Below, piece after piece: positions 1 through 6,839 of a stretch of DNA of 17,884 nt. Under the pieces are notes generated by a model. That model ran no database searches and had not been told where the DNA came from. It saw nothing but the letters and a program-made list of their open reading frames with translations. Position 1 is the stretch's first letter, and every line of letters starts with the position of its first letter. A program made the translations under genes and the position numbers. The DNA lies in contig DASVVJ010000021.1 of assembly GCA_036389955.1 (NCBI GenBank), positions 1 to 17,884 of the forward strand, written 5' to 3'. This stretch comes from DATHBR01 sp036389955 (GTDB lineage Bacteria; Myxococcota; Myxococcia; Myxococcales; Myxococcaceae).

Positions 1-255
1 CTGCTCGTCAAACGGGGCCTGCACATGCACGGCGCCATCGTCTTCTTCGCGCTGCTGGGAGGCCTGGCCGCCTTCGGCACGGTGGGCCTGCTCATTGGCC
101 CGCTCATCGTCGCCTTCTTCCTGGCCCTGCTGCGCATCCACGAGCGGGACTACGGCCGGGCCACGCCTCTTCCCTCGGCCCCGCCCACGCCGCCGCTTCC
201 GCCCACGGATCCGACTTTTAAAGCCGGTCAGCAGCCCACGCCTCCCGCTCACTGA
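1..255 (+). CDS. AI-2E family transporter, C-terminal part (5' end outside window)
   Basis: The reading frame is open from base 1 to a TGA at 253-255 and gives the last 84 residues of a membrane protein. It holds a hydrophobic stretch of about 35 residues with the pattern VFFALLGGLAAFGTVGLLIG followed by PLIVAFFLALLRIHERDY, which is the typical last transmembrane pair of AI-2E/PerM family permeases (compare the family pattern of a Gly-Gly-x-x-x-Phe-Gly hairpin, then Gly-Pro-Leu and an ALL-x-I end). The tail after it is Pro/Thr-rich and probably cytoplasmic and disordered. Members are inner-membrane exporters or ion-coupled permeases; the substrate cannot be told from this fragment. Only 19 bases separate it from the convergent small gene at 275-457. 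Confidence 0.8.
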   Translation: MLVKRGLHMHGAIVFFALLGGLAAFGTVGLLIGPLIVAFFLALLRIHERDYGRATPLPSAPPTPPLPPTDPTFKAGQQPTPPAH

Positions 256-274
256 GCAGGGGCCAGGGCACGCC

Positions 275-457
275 TCACCAGGACGCGAAGGCGTCGTCCC
301 ACATGTCGTCCAGGTCCTCGACGAGCGGCTTGTCCCGGCGCCCGTTTTGAGGCCGCGTCCCCCACTCGCCCGAGCGCTGGCCGTGCGCGGCCATGGGCAC
401 CGAGGCCTCAGGGCCGTTCGGCTCGCGGGGGGTGTCGTGCTCCGTGGCGGTCAGCAT
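275..457 (-). CDS. Small acidic protein of unknown function (60 aa)
   Basis: I do not recognise a family. The ATG at 457-455 is chosen because a GAGG/AGAGGG ribosome-binding stretch lies just upstream, and because a sigma-54-like promoter sits about 50 bases before it; an in-frame extension to 748 exists but would cross that promoter and has no better start. The 60-residue product has no signal peptide or membrane segment. The N-terminal half is polar and Pro/Gly-rich, the middle is basic (NGRRDK), and the C-terminus is strongly acidic and Trp-containing (VEDLDDMWDDAFASW), which looks like a conserved peptide-like tail able to dock on a partner or inhibit one. It runs toward the AI-2E transporter gene and appears monocistronic. 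That it is a real gene rests on the promoter, ribosome-binding site and the unusual low-complexity acidic end. Confidence 0.6.
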   Translation of the reverse strand: MLTATEHDTPREPNGPEASVPMAAHGQRSGEWGTRPQNGRRDKPLVEDLDDMWDDAFASW

Positions 458-504
458 GGTTCCCTCTGCCTCCAGTCCGGGAACGGCGTTCACCGGCTGA
501 AAGA

Positions 505-520
505 CGCAAGCGTTATGCCA
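505..520 (-). promoter_or_regulatory. Candidate sigma-54 (-24/-12) promoter for the 60-aa gene
   Basis: On the minus strand the sequence reads TGGCATAACGCTTGCG. It has TGGCA and TTGC blocks with the GG and GC dinucleotides exactly 12 bases apart, as in the sigma-54 consensus TGGCAC-N5-TTGC. Transcription would start near 494, leaving a leader of about 37 bases before the ATG at 457. Myxobacteria use sigma-54 with many enhancer-binding proteins in development and signalling, so the site is plausible. No enhancer-binding site was identified upstream. Confidence 0.5.
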
Positions 521-817
521 CTCTTGAAGAGCCAGGGAAACCAGGAATACCCGTTCAGCCTCACAAGGCCGGATTTCCTCCTTTTTACGGGGGGATAGAG
601 CGGCGATTGCCGCACAGCCACGGTTCTCGAGAGGGCCTGCAGGGCATGCGTAGGCGTGCACGTTTGCGCTCCTGACAGAGGAAAACCGTAGCAAGCAGGT
701 CCGACAGTTCTGTCCCACTCGCCGCGTTGCCCCGGAGGGCGGGCGCACCCAAGCCCAGAGGGGCGCTGCTCGTCCAGAGCCCTCCCGGGGTGGCCTATCC
801 GTCAGGTAACAGAAGCC
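521..817. other. Intergenic stretch without a supported gene
   Basis: No reading frame here has a convincing start or family match. On a sigma-54 model the upstream half (521-720) is where an enhancer-binding protein for the 60-aa gene could bind. The only dyad noticed is GACAG-TT-CTGTC at 703-714, with 5-base arms. Nothing else is supported. Confidence 0.4.
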
Positions 818-873
818 CGTGGCCGCCCGGCCACGACTGTTCAGCAGTGGTGAGGCCCCCTGCCCTCGGGGGC
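818..873 (-). terminator. Two hairpins downstream of the M49 peptidase gene, possible terminator
   Basis: Two perfect GC-rich stems follow the stop of the peptidase gene on the minus strand. The nearer one is GCCCCC (855-860) pairing with GGGGGC (868-873) around a 7-base loop, about 17 bases past the stop. The farther one is CGTGGCC (818-824) with GGCCACG (829-835) around a 4-base loop. Neither has a T-run, which is common in GC-rich genomes, so termination is inferred only from position and stem strength. Confidence 0.35.
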
Positions 874-889
874 ACCCCCTTCCAGGCGC

Positions 890-3013
890 TCAGCGGGAGG
901 GAGCGGCCGGCTTGCCCGGAGCCTTCACCACGAGCTTCTTGAAGAGCTCCTTGAGGGCCTCGGGCTTGTTGCTGGCCAGCACCGCGGCGGCGCGGGTGGC
1001 CTCGGCGGGAGGGAGCTTGCCGAGCAGACTGCGCTCCAGGTGCTGGGCGATGAAGCCCTGGGTGGTGTCCACCTGCAGATCCGTCAGCTGCCCGTTGGCG
1101 TCCACCACGGGCACCAGGCGCGGCGTGGTGAGGAAAAGCACCGCCGGCACATCCGCGGCCTTCACGCGGGCGGCCACCTCGTCGCGCAGCTTGGGGTCGA
1201 ACTTGATGCCCTTCTGCGTCACCAGCTCGCGGATGCCCGCGTAGTCTCCGGTGGCCTTGATGACCATCAGCTTGGAGAGCAGCTCGCCCACCGCCTCGCG
1301 CATCTTCGCGTAATCCGCCACCACCCAGTAGGTGCGCCCGCCTTCCGACACCTGCTTCACCACGCCCTTGTCGATGAAGAAGTTCACCGTCATGTGGTGG
1401 CCGCGCTGGTGGTCCTCCTCGAACTCCTCGCCCTTCTCCACGCGCGCCAGGTTGGTGAGCCCCTCGACGAGGAAGTCCCGGTACATCTGCTGGGCGATCT
1501 GCTCATGGTCGGGCGACAGCTCGGCGAGCGCCGGATCATACGCGTGCCACAGGGCCACCAGGTCCGCGCGGGCCTCCTCCAGGGTGTTGTCGTACTCCTT
1601 GAGAAACTTCGAGGGGGCCTGGTTCTTCAGCTTCTTCTTGTCCACCTGGCCGGAGGCATGGCCGAGCACCTCGTGGAAGGCCACCAGCCACTTGCGCGCG
1701 GTGGCCGAGTGCTTCTCGGCCTGGGCGCGCTCCTCGGGGGTGCGGGAGAACTCCAGGGCCAGCGGCAGCCGCCGCAGCGCCGAGGCGGCCTCCATGACGT
1801 TGGCCACCAGCACGCTCTTGCTGCCGTATTTCTCGCGGATGTGCTGCTCGTTGGGCAGGTTGATGCCGGCGGGCGGCTGCGGGTAGCTGGCGACGAGGCT
1901 GATGGCCTTGGCCACCGGGAGGGCGACCTTCTTGCGCTTGTAGGCAGCGGGCCAGGGCGTGCGCTCCTCGAAGTACTGCGCCCGCTTGCCGATCAGCTCC
2001 ATGATGCGGTTCTCGGAAGCGTCGCGGTAGTTGATGAGGGCCTCCCACTGGCCCTTCTGCCCGCGCGGATCCACGTACGTCTCGATGAAACCGATGGTGG
2101 CGTCCACCGGCGGGTCCGCCTTCAGCCAGGCGATGTTGTAGGCGTCCCAGTCCTTGGGGTTGCCCGTCTGGAAGTAGCGGATGAGCTTGGCGAGCACCGG
2201 CTTCTGCAGCTTGCTGGCGGACGTCATCGCCTCCTGCAGGTGGGCGTTCACGCGCGTGAGTTCCTCGGCGTAGAGCCCGGGGGGGATCTTCTTGTCCCCG
2301 GCGCGGAAGACCTGCTCCACCAGCTTGCCGTTGACCTTCACCACGCGCGAGTTGAGGGGGAACTTCTCCTTGAAGGCCTCCACCTCGGCCAGGGTGACGC
2401 CGGGCCCATAGGCGGTGTTGGCCGAGGCGGTGATGAGGTCCTGGCCCTGCGGGGGCGACTTCGAGGTGAGGGAGGGCTCGAAGGAGGCATCGAAGATGGT
2501 GGGCTGCAGGGACTTGAGCCACTCGCTGAGGGCGCGCTCGTCCGGAACGCCGAACGGGGCGCCGGCCCGGAAGGCGCGCACGGCGGCGGCCCCCAACTCA
2601 CCGGCGGTGAAGGTGGGGACGAACTTCTGGCCTGTCACCTGATCGTGGTTGCCGCTGTGGCCGTAGAAGCGCTCCAGATAGGAGGTGAGCCGCTGGTCGA
2701 AGAGGCCCGGACCGCCAGGGCCCTCGAGGCCGAAGAGGTAGACGCCCTCGAGCAGCCGCTTGAGTTCCACCACGCGCCATCCGAGCTGGTCGTAGGCAAT
2801 CTCCTCTCCCGCGTGGGCGGCGAGGGTGAGGTGCCAGGCGACCCGCTTGTCCTCGGCGGAGAGCTGGGTGACACCGGGCGCGAAGATCTGCGCAATGGCG
2901 GTGTTGCCCGAGCGGGCCTTGAGGAACGAGTTGGCCGGGGCGGAGGCCCCTGTAGAGGAGGGTGTCGCCTGCGGTGAGGCGGCAAGCACGGCGGCCAGGA
3001 GAAGGGCGTTCAT
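890..3013 (-). CDS. Exported M49 family metallopeptidase (dipeptidyl-peptidase III type)
   Basis: The product is a 707-residue zinc peptidase of family M49. It carries the family-specific HEVLGH motif at residues 447-452, which is the HExxGH variant with one extra residue relative to the usual HExxH, and EEARAD at 479-484, equivalent to EECRAE of the animal enzyme. By analogy H447 and H452 bind zinc, E448 is the catalytic base and E480 is the third zinc ligand. Family members release dipeptides from the N-terminus of short peptides. The length fits bacterial members (around 675 residues) plus a leader. I chose the ATG at 3013 because it begins a short hydrophobic leader, MNALLLAAVLAASPQA, like a signal peptide; an upstream in-frame start at 3175 would overlap the preceding gene and lacks this. 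The ribosome-binding site is weak. The gene lies 89 bases after the ureidoglycolate lyase gene on the same strand and may be read from it. Confidence 0.9.
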   Translation of the reverse strand: MNALLLAAVLAASPQATPSSTGASAPANSFLKARSGNTAIAQIFAPGVTQLSAEDKRVAWHLTLAAHAGEEIAYDQLGWRVVELKRLLEGVYLFGLEGPGGPGLFDQRLTSYLERFYGHSGNHDQVTGQKFVPTFTAGELGAAAVRAFRAGAPFGVPDERALSEWLKSLQPTIFDASFEPSLTSKSPPQGQDLITASANTAYGPGVTLAEVEAFKEKFPLNSRVVKVNGKLVEQVFRAGDKKIPPGLYAEELTRVNAHLQEAMTSASKLQKPVLAKLIRYFQTGNPKDWDAYNIAWLKADPPVDATIGFIETYVDPRGQKGQWEALINYRDASENRIMELIGKRAQYFEERTPWPAAYKRKKVALPVAKAISLVASYPQPPAGINLPNEQHIREKYGSKSVLVANVMEAASALRRLPLALEFSRTPEERAQAEKHSATARKWLVAFHEVLGHASGQVDKKKLKNQAPSKFLKEYDNTLEEARADLVALWHAYDPALAELSPDHEQIAQQMYRDFLVEGLTNLARVEKGEEFEEDHQRGHHMTVNFFIDKGVVKQVSEGGRTYWVVADYAKMREAVGELLSKLMVIKATGDYAGIRELVTQKGIKFDPKLRDEVAARVKAADVPAVLFLTTPRLVPVVDANGQLTDLQVDTTQGFIAQHLERSLLGKLPPAEATRAAAVLASNKPEALKELFKKLVVKAPGKPAAPSR

Positions 3014-3102
3014 GCAGGTCCAGGTAAAGGTGAAGGGCCTTTGGCAGTTAGCACCCGTCCCCGTCCTGTTCCAGTTTGGGAACGCCCCCGCCCTTCTTTT
3101 CT

Positions 3103-3621
3103 TCAGTGGCTGGTCACGAGCAGAGGCGTGGCCAGGGGGCGCTCCTCGACGTCGAGCGAGGAGCCGTCCTCCCATGCCAGCATGAGGAAGTCCGCCATCC
3201 CATCCAGGGCGATGATGGGGTGGTGCCAGAGGCCCGCGCGGTAGTTCACTCCCTGTCCGGGGCCGCAGAGGAAGGCGCGCAGCTGAGCGAGGTCCGGCTC
3301 ACCGCGTGCGTCATCCGGGCACACCACCACGAGGAAACGCTGGCACTGGAGCGCCACGAACATCTGCGTGGAGCAGGGGTGGCGCTCCAGCAGGCGCACC
3401 TCGAAGGGCAGCGCCTTCGGCACCGAGTGAAAGAGGGCGAGGTTGGGCTGAGCCCCCGGGCGGCTGTTGGCGAGCTGGGCGATGTGGTTGTAGCGGGTGG
3501 CCGTGCCTTGGTTGGCGCTGGAGCCACCGGTCAGCTCCAGGCCGATGACATCTCCGAAAGGCGCGAAGCCTTCCCGAGAGAGGGGTTGCGCATGGATGAG
3601 GCGGGGCGTGCCAGGGCTCAT
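3103..3621 (-). CDS. allA: Ureidoglycolate lyase family protein
   Basis: The 172-residue product matches AllA-type ureidoglycolate lyases, which split ureidoglycolate into glyoxylate and urea at the end of allantoin (purine) breakdown in the cytoplasm. Features seen are a start of the type PLSREGFAPFGDVI (residues 13-26), NQGTATRY at 37-44, the HPCSTQMFVAL block at 81-91 and NYRAGLWHHPIIAL at 126-139, the last two being the family's cupin-core signatures. Length fits the family. The ATG at 3621 is used; an in-frame GTG at 3642 adds seven residues and neither start has a good ribosome-binding site. No other purine-catabolism gene is in the window, so the pathway role is inferred from family alone, and the gene symbol means the family rather than a proven orthologue. 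Confidence 0.82.
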   Translation of the reverse strand: MSPGTPRLIHAQPLSREGFAPFGDVIGLELTGGSSANQGTATRYNHIAQLANSRPGAQPNLALFHSVPKALPFEVRLLERHPCSTQMFVALQCQRFLVVVCPDDARGEPDLAQLRAFLCGPGQGVNYRAGLWHHPIIALDGMADFLMLAWEDGSSLDVEERPLATPLLVTSH

Positions 3622-3705
3622 GCAGCGGTAGTTAGCAGGCACGCCCCGGTTGGCCTAGGCCCTGGGGGTGATTCCCGCCGCAGTGTACGCGAGGCCCACC
3701 CATGA

Positions 3706-3728
3706 GGTAGGGTAGGAACAGCCCTACC
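3706..3728 (+). promoter_or_regulatory. Inverted repeat in the leader of the kinase-toxin operon
   Basis: GGTAGGG (3706-3712) and CCCTACC (3722-3728) form a perfect 7-base inverted repeat with a 9-base spacer. The right arm ends directly against the GGAGGA ribosome-binding site (3729-3734) of the kinase gene at 3737. The left arm overlaps a tandem GGTAGGGTAGG. In RNA the stem could mask the ribosome-binding site; in DNA it could be an operator in the 115-base region between the divergent genes. Which of these applies is not shown by the sequence. Confidence 0.4.
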
Positions 3729-3736
3729 GGAGGAAT

Positions 3737-5077
3737 ATGGTTCCAGAATACGGCTCGCGGGTCGGCTCCTGGCTCGTTCAGGAGCGCATCGGCAACGGTA
3801 GCCATGGCGTGGTGTTCCGCGTCGTGCGCGCCGACGCGCAGGACGGCAAGAGCTACGCGCTGAAGCTGGCGGTGCAGCAGGATGACGCGCGGTTGGAGCG
3901 GGAGATCCAACTGCTGTCCCGCATCCGCCACCCCTCGGTGCCGCGGTTGGAGGGCAGCGGTGAGTGGACGAGCCCCAGGGGAGCCACCTACCCCTATCTG
4001 GTGATGGAGTGGGTGGAGGGAGAAGACCTGTACAAGTGGGCGGCGGAGCATGAGCTCACGCTGAGCCAGGTTATTGGATACCTGGCACAGGTGGCACGGG
4101 CGCTGGAGGCCACGCACCGGCACGGGGTGCACCGGGATGTGAAGGGCGGCAACATCCGGGTCAACGCCCAGGGCCGAGCGGTGCTGCTGGACTTTGGCTG
4201 CTGCTGGTACCAGGGCGCGAGCCCGCTGACGGATGGAGCCCTGCCACCTGGCACCGAGCGCTACCGCAGTCCTCAGCTGCTGTTCTTCCGCTTCGCCCTG
4301 AAGTTGGGGACGGGGGGGTATTACGAATCCCAGCCTGCGGATGATGTGTATGCGCTGGGGGTCACCGCGTACCGGTTGTTGGCCGGAGGCTACCCACCGC
4401 GCGCCGAGGACACCGACTCAGAGCCTGTTCAGCTGGTGGCCCCCCGGGGCCTGGCTGACAAATGCCCGGACCTCGGCGCGCTCATCGTGCGCATGCTGTC
4501 TGAGGTTCCCCATGCGCGGGGAAGCGCCGGGCAGATCGCCGAGGAGTTGGAGAGGCTGCTGAAGCAGCGCGCCCCTGGACTGCGTGAGCGTTGGGTGCCG
4601 AGCTCGGCGCAACCCCCCACCGAGGAGACCTGGCGTCCGGAGGCACCGGGCCCGTCGGAGCCAAGAGAGCTGGGGGCGCAGTTGGCGTCCGTTGGGCTTG
4701 CCCTGCTGGTGTGTCTGGCGGGAGTGGTGCTGATGTGGACTGGGGACCGGAGTGAAGAGAGTTCTGAAGAGAGTTCTCTAGAGCAGCCGGATGGAGGCAC
4801 CGGGGTACTGGGGGAAGAGGCAGCAGCCTCTGTGCAAAAGGCTGAAGTCCCCTCGGCCTCAGGGTGGGTGATCTCTCGCAGTGTGCCCGATCGTCCGTTC
4901 CCAGGGCTGAAACGTCCACCCTGCACCGAGCGAGGGTCGGTGCAGCTCAATGGGGGATGCTGGTGGCCCGTTGGCGCGGAGCCAGCCCCCTGCGATGCCA
5001 GGTTCTACGAGTATGAAAAGCGCTGCTACTTGCCTGTTCTCACCTCTGAGCGGCCACCAACCTCAGAGGATCCATAG
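3737..5077 (+). CDS. Membrane-anchored Ser/Thr protein kinase with Cys-containing ectodomain
   Basis: The 446-residue protein is a Hanks-type kinase. The kinase domain (about 8-280) has the glycine loop GNGSHG at 19-24, lysine K43 in ALKL, HRDVKGGN at 132-139 with catalytic D134, and DFG at 152-154; the usual APE at the end of the activation segment is SPQ (178-180). It should be active. A single transmembrane helix lies at about 315-334. The outside part begins with an acidic EESSEESS stretch and ends with about 50 residues holding four cysteines (396, 408, 419, 430) in a PPC...NGGCWWPV...APC...KRCYLP pattern that I associate with a recurring C-terminal module of myxobacterial kinases. A strong GGAGGA site precedes the ATG. 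The gene heads an operon: 15 bases to the toxin gene, then 8 to the immunity gene. The ectodomain may sense an envelope signal; the link to the toxin is inference. Confidence 0.92.
   Translation: MVPEYGSRVGSWLVQERIGNGSHGVVFRVVRADAQDGKSYALKLAVQQDDARLEREIQLLSRIRHPSVPRLEGSGEWTSPRGATYPYLVMEWVEGEDLYKWAAEHELTLSQVIGYLAQVARALEATHRHGVHRDVKGGNIRVNAQGRAVLLDFGCCWYQGASPLTDGALPPGTERYRSPQLLFFRFALKLGTGGYYESQPADDVYALGVTAYRLLAGGYPPRAEDTDSEPVQLVAPRGLADKCPDLGALIVRMLSEVPHARGSAGQIAEELERLLKQRAPGLRERWVPSSAQPPTEETWRPEAPGPSEPRELGAQLASVGLALLVCLAGVVLMWTGDRSEESSEESSLEQPDGGTGVLGEEAAASVQKAEVPSASGWVISRSVPDRPFPGLKRPPCTERGSVQLNGGCWWPVGAEPAPCDARFYEYEKRCYLPVLTSERPPTSEDP
4753..4776 (+). repeat. 12-base tandem duplication inside the kinase gene
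   Basis: The unit TGAAGAGAGTTC occurs twice in direct succession. It encodes the repeated acidic EESSEESS stretch (residues 340-347) just after the transmembrane helix. The duplication is in frame and falls in a linker, so it should only lengthen the spacer between membrane and Cys module. Confidence 0.8.
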
Positions 5078-5092
5078 ACAGGTGTCCATCTC

Positions 5093-6220
5093 ATGAAGGG
5101 GGTAACCTTGCTGCTCTGGCGATTCCTGTGGCGGGTCAACCCCGCGCTGCTCGCGATCATGGTCGCCTGTAGCGGTGCCCCTCAGCACATCCGCATGGAG
5201 GGGCGCCAGTCGAAAGCCGTCATCCACATTCCCCGAACCGCAGATGTTCAGCCAGTGCTGCTGGAGCAAGAGGAGTTCCAGCAGGTCATGCGCCAGCTCG
5301 CGCGAGAGGTACGGCTCAACGGCTCGCCCCGCGCAACAGCGGAGAGGATGTTCCAGCTCGACCCGCTCAGCGGCAACTATCTCTATCTCATGCGGGAGCG
5401 GAAGCTCGTTCCAACAGGCGTGGGTGAATCGCTCGAAGGCACTTTGACAGAGGAGGATCTGGCGACGGCGGAGCGCTACCGGCTCTGGTGCCAGCGCGTG
5501 CATCACCTCTACGGCGACTGCCTCGGCGGCGCGTTGGTGGCTGGGCGATACCTGGACGCGCACGGCCGTTACGTATGGGCCCTGGCCTTGAGCAAGAGCC
5601 CAGTGCTCGACGAGCTGCGACTGGCACTCGGAGAGATGGTGGAGGTGCGCTCACTCATCAGCACGGCTTTGTGGACGCTGGCCTCCATGCTGCTGGTTAT
5701 GGCACTCAATCCGGTGGCACCGGCACTGGTCGCAGTGCTGGGCGTCGGCATGATTCTCTATCTGGGCTACGACACCCTCTACAACCTGGTCACCGGTTGG
5801 TTCCGGTTGATGGAAGAGGTGAACGTCGCCACCACCTTCGAGCAGATCCGAGAAGCGGGCGAGCGCTTCGGAAAGATTCTCGCGCGTCAGGCGGCAAGGG
5901 CGTTCGCCCTGCTACTGATGGCGGCCATTGGCCGCACGGCGCATGAGTTCGCGGCGAAAGTGCCCACGTTGCCCGGCTCGGCGCATGTCGCCATGCAGGC
6001 TGAGCACCAGGCAGGGTTTTCGCTGTCTGCCCTGGGAACGGTGGAAGAGATCGCGATCAGCACGATCGTCTTCCAGGAGCTGAATCGTGCAACGTTGACC
6101 TGCCGCAGTGTCCTGGAGTGCAGAGCGGCGCTCACCGGCCAACTCCGGAAACTGGCCAAGGCCATCTCCACACCTGGAACGGAACTGAACCAACTCGTCA
6201 CCCGTCAGCAGCCGCGCTAG
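5093..6220 (+). CDS. SitA5-like polymorphic toxin lipoprotein, nuclease core apparently missing
   Basis: The 375-residue protein starts with a basic and hydrophobic leader ending in a lipobox (MVAC, Cys26), so it should be an outer-membrane lipoprotein. Residues 40-290 match what I know of the SitA5 family carrier region: an IHIPR strand, a stretch around EEFQQVMRQLAREVR, GRYVWALALSKSPVLDEL at 158-175, two adjacent hydrophobic helices at about 187-224, and FEQIREAGERFGK followed by a hydrophobic helix to 281. Sit toxins of myxobacteria pass between kin by outer-membrane exchange and kill cells lacking the immunity protein. The variable C-terminus normally carries the toxin domain; here only about 55 residues follow residue 320 (ELNRAT..CRS..ECRAALTGQLRKLA..STPGTELNQLVT). 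That resembles the closing helices of AHH-type nucleases, but no His-His motif precedes it. ATG 5093 follows an AGGTG site. Confidence 0.75.
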   Translation: MKGVTLLLWRFLWRVNPALLAIMVACSGAPQHIRMEGRQSKAVIHIPRTADVQPVLLEQEEFQQVMRQLAREVRLNGSPRATAERMFQLDPLSGNYLYLMRERKLVPTGVGESLEGTLTEEDLATAERYRLWCQRVHHLYGDCLGGALVAGRYLDAHGRYVWALALSKSPVLDELRLALGEMVEVRSLISTALWTLASMLLVMALNPVAPALVAVLGVGMILYLGYDTLYNLVTGWFRLMEEVNVATTFEQIREAGERFGKILARQAARAFALLLMAAIGRTAHEFAAKVPTLPGSAHVAMQAEHQAGFSLSALGTVEEIAISTIVFQELNRATLTCRSVLECRAALTGQLRKLAKAISTPGTELNQLVTRQQPR

Positions 6221-6228
6221 AGGAAGCC

Positions 6229-6792
6229 ATGCCCAAGCGTTTCTTCGCGCTCGCCGACGACGTCACTCTCCCGCACCGTTGGAATCTGGCAATGCCCAGG
6301 GATGGCCAGGGCCGCAAAGTGGACGACCGGCAGTTCATGTTCGGAGTACCTGTCGACATCAAGGAACGCTTGCGCATTCCTCTCGAAAGCGCGGGCACGC
6401 CGCTGGACTTCACGGAAGCAGGCGTCAGCATTCCCGTGGTCAATACCCGGGTTGCCTCATTGCTCGCTGAGTTGGCCTCGGATGACGTGCAGCTCATCCC
6501 CGTGGACGTGGACGGCCACCCGGACCAGTACCTGATCCTCGTGGCCACTCGCCTCGTCCGTTGTATCGACGAACAGGCGTCCCGCATAGAACGCTGGACG
6601 CAGGAGGATGGCGTACCTCACATGGTCGGCCAGTACTCCTCCGTGCGCGACCTACGCATCGACAAGACCGCCGTGGGGAGCGCCAGGGTGTTCCGCCCGG
6701 ATGGATGGTTCGTCTCGTTGATCATCTCCGAGGAGATCAAGGACGCCCTGGACCGTATGGGCGCCACGGGCACCCGCTTCGAGGAGGTTTAG
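6229..6792 (+). CDS. Imm11 family immunity protein (DUF1629), partner of the upstream toxin
   Basis: The 187-residue cytosolic protein fits the Imm11 (DUF1629) family in length and in block order: a start of the type FFALADDVTLPHRWNL, GVPVDIKERLRI, an LDFTEAGVSIPVVNTRVA block, DVQLIPVDVDG, a Y-x-I-L strand followed by RCIDEQAS, an EDGVPHMVGQY block, LRID, then VFRPDGWFVSLIISEEIKDAL and a TGTRFEEV end. Imm11 proteins are encoded next to polymorphic toxins in myxobacteria and neutralise the cognate toxin domain, often an AHH nuclease. The ATG at 6229 has an AGAGGAAG ribosome-binding site; a longer in-frame start at 6118 lies inside the toxin gene and is unlikely. It sits 8 bases after the toxin stop, and a strong hairpin follows. 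No frameshift or missing block is seen, so the protein should be functional. Confidence 0.85.
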   Translation: MPKRFFALADDVTLPHRWNLAMPRDGQGRKVDDRQFMFGVPVDIKERLRIPLESAGTPLDFTEAGVSIPVVNTRVASLLAELASDDVQLIPVDVDGHPDQYLILVATRLVRCIDEQASRIERWTQEDGVPHMVGQYSSVRDLRIDKTAVGSARVFRPDGWFVSLIISEEIKDALDRMGATGTRFEEV

Positions 6793-6800
6793 CCCTACAC

Positions 6801-6831
6801 CCGAGGGCCCGTGACCTGCACGGGCCCCCGG
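6801..6831. terminator. Bidirectional hairpin between convergent genes
   Basis: GGGCCCGTG (6805-6813) and CACGGGCCC (6819-6827) form a perfect 9-base stem with a 5-base loop, and CCG/CGG extend it by three pairs after one mismatch. It lies in the 47-base gap between the ends of the immunity gene (6792) and the convergent nuclease-fold gene (6840), the expected place for a shared terminator. No T-run follows on either strand. Confidence 0.65.
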
Positions 6832-6839
6832 AGTACCGC

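Noticed and set aside
458..748. N-terminal extension of the 60-aa gene to a start at 748
   Set aside because: It would run through the -24/-12 promoter candidate and has no good ribosome-binding site, while the ATG at 457 has one.
1040..2977. A 645-residue open frame on the plus strand
   Set aside because: It lies wholly opposite the M49 peptidase gene, is rich in His, Arg, Gly and Leu as expected of an antisense frame in GC-rich coding DNA, and shows no family motif.
3068..3083. GTTCC...GGAAC dyad between the ureidoglycolate lyase and M49 peptidase genes
   Set aside because: Five-base arms in GC-rich DNA occur often by chance, and no other promoter element accompanies it.
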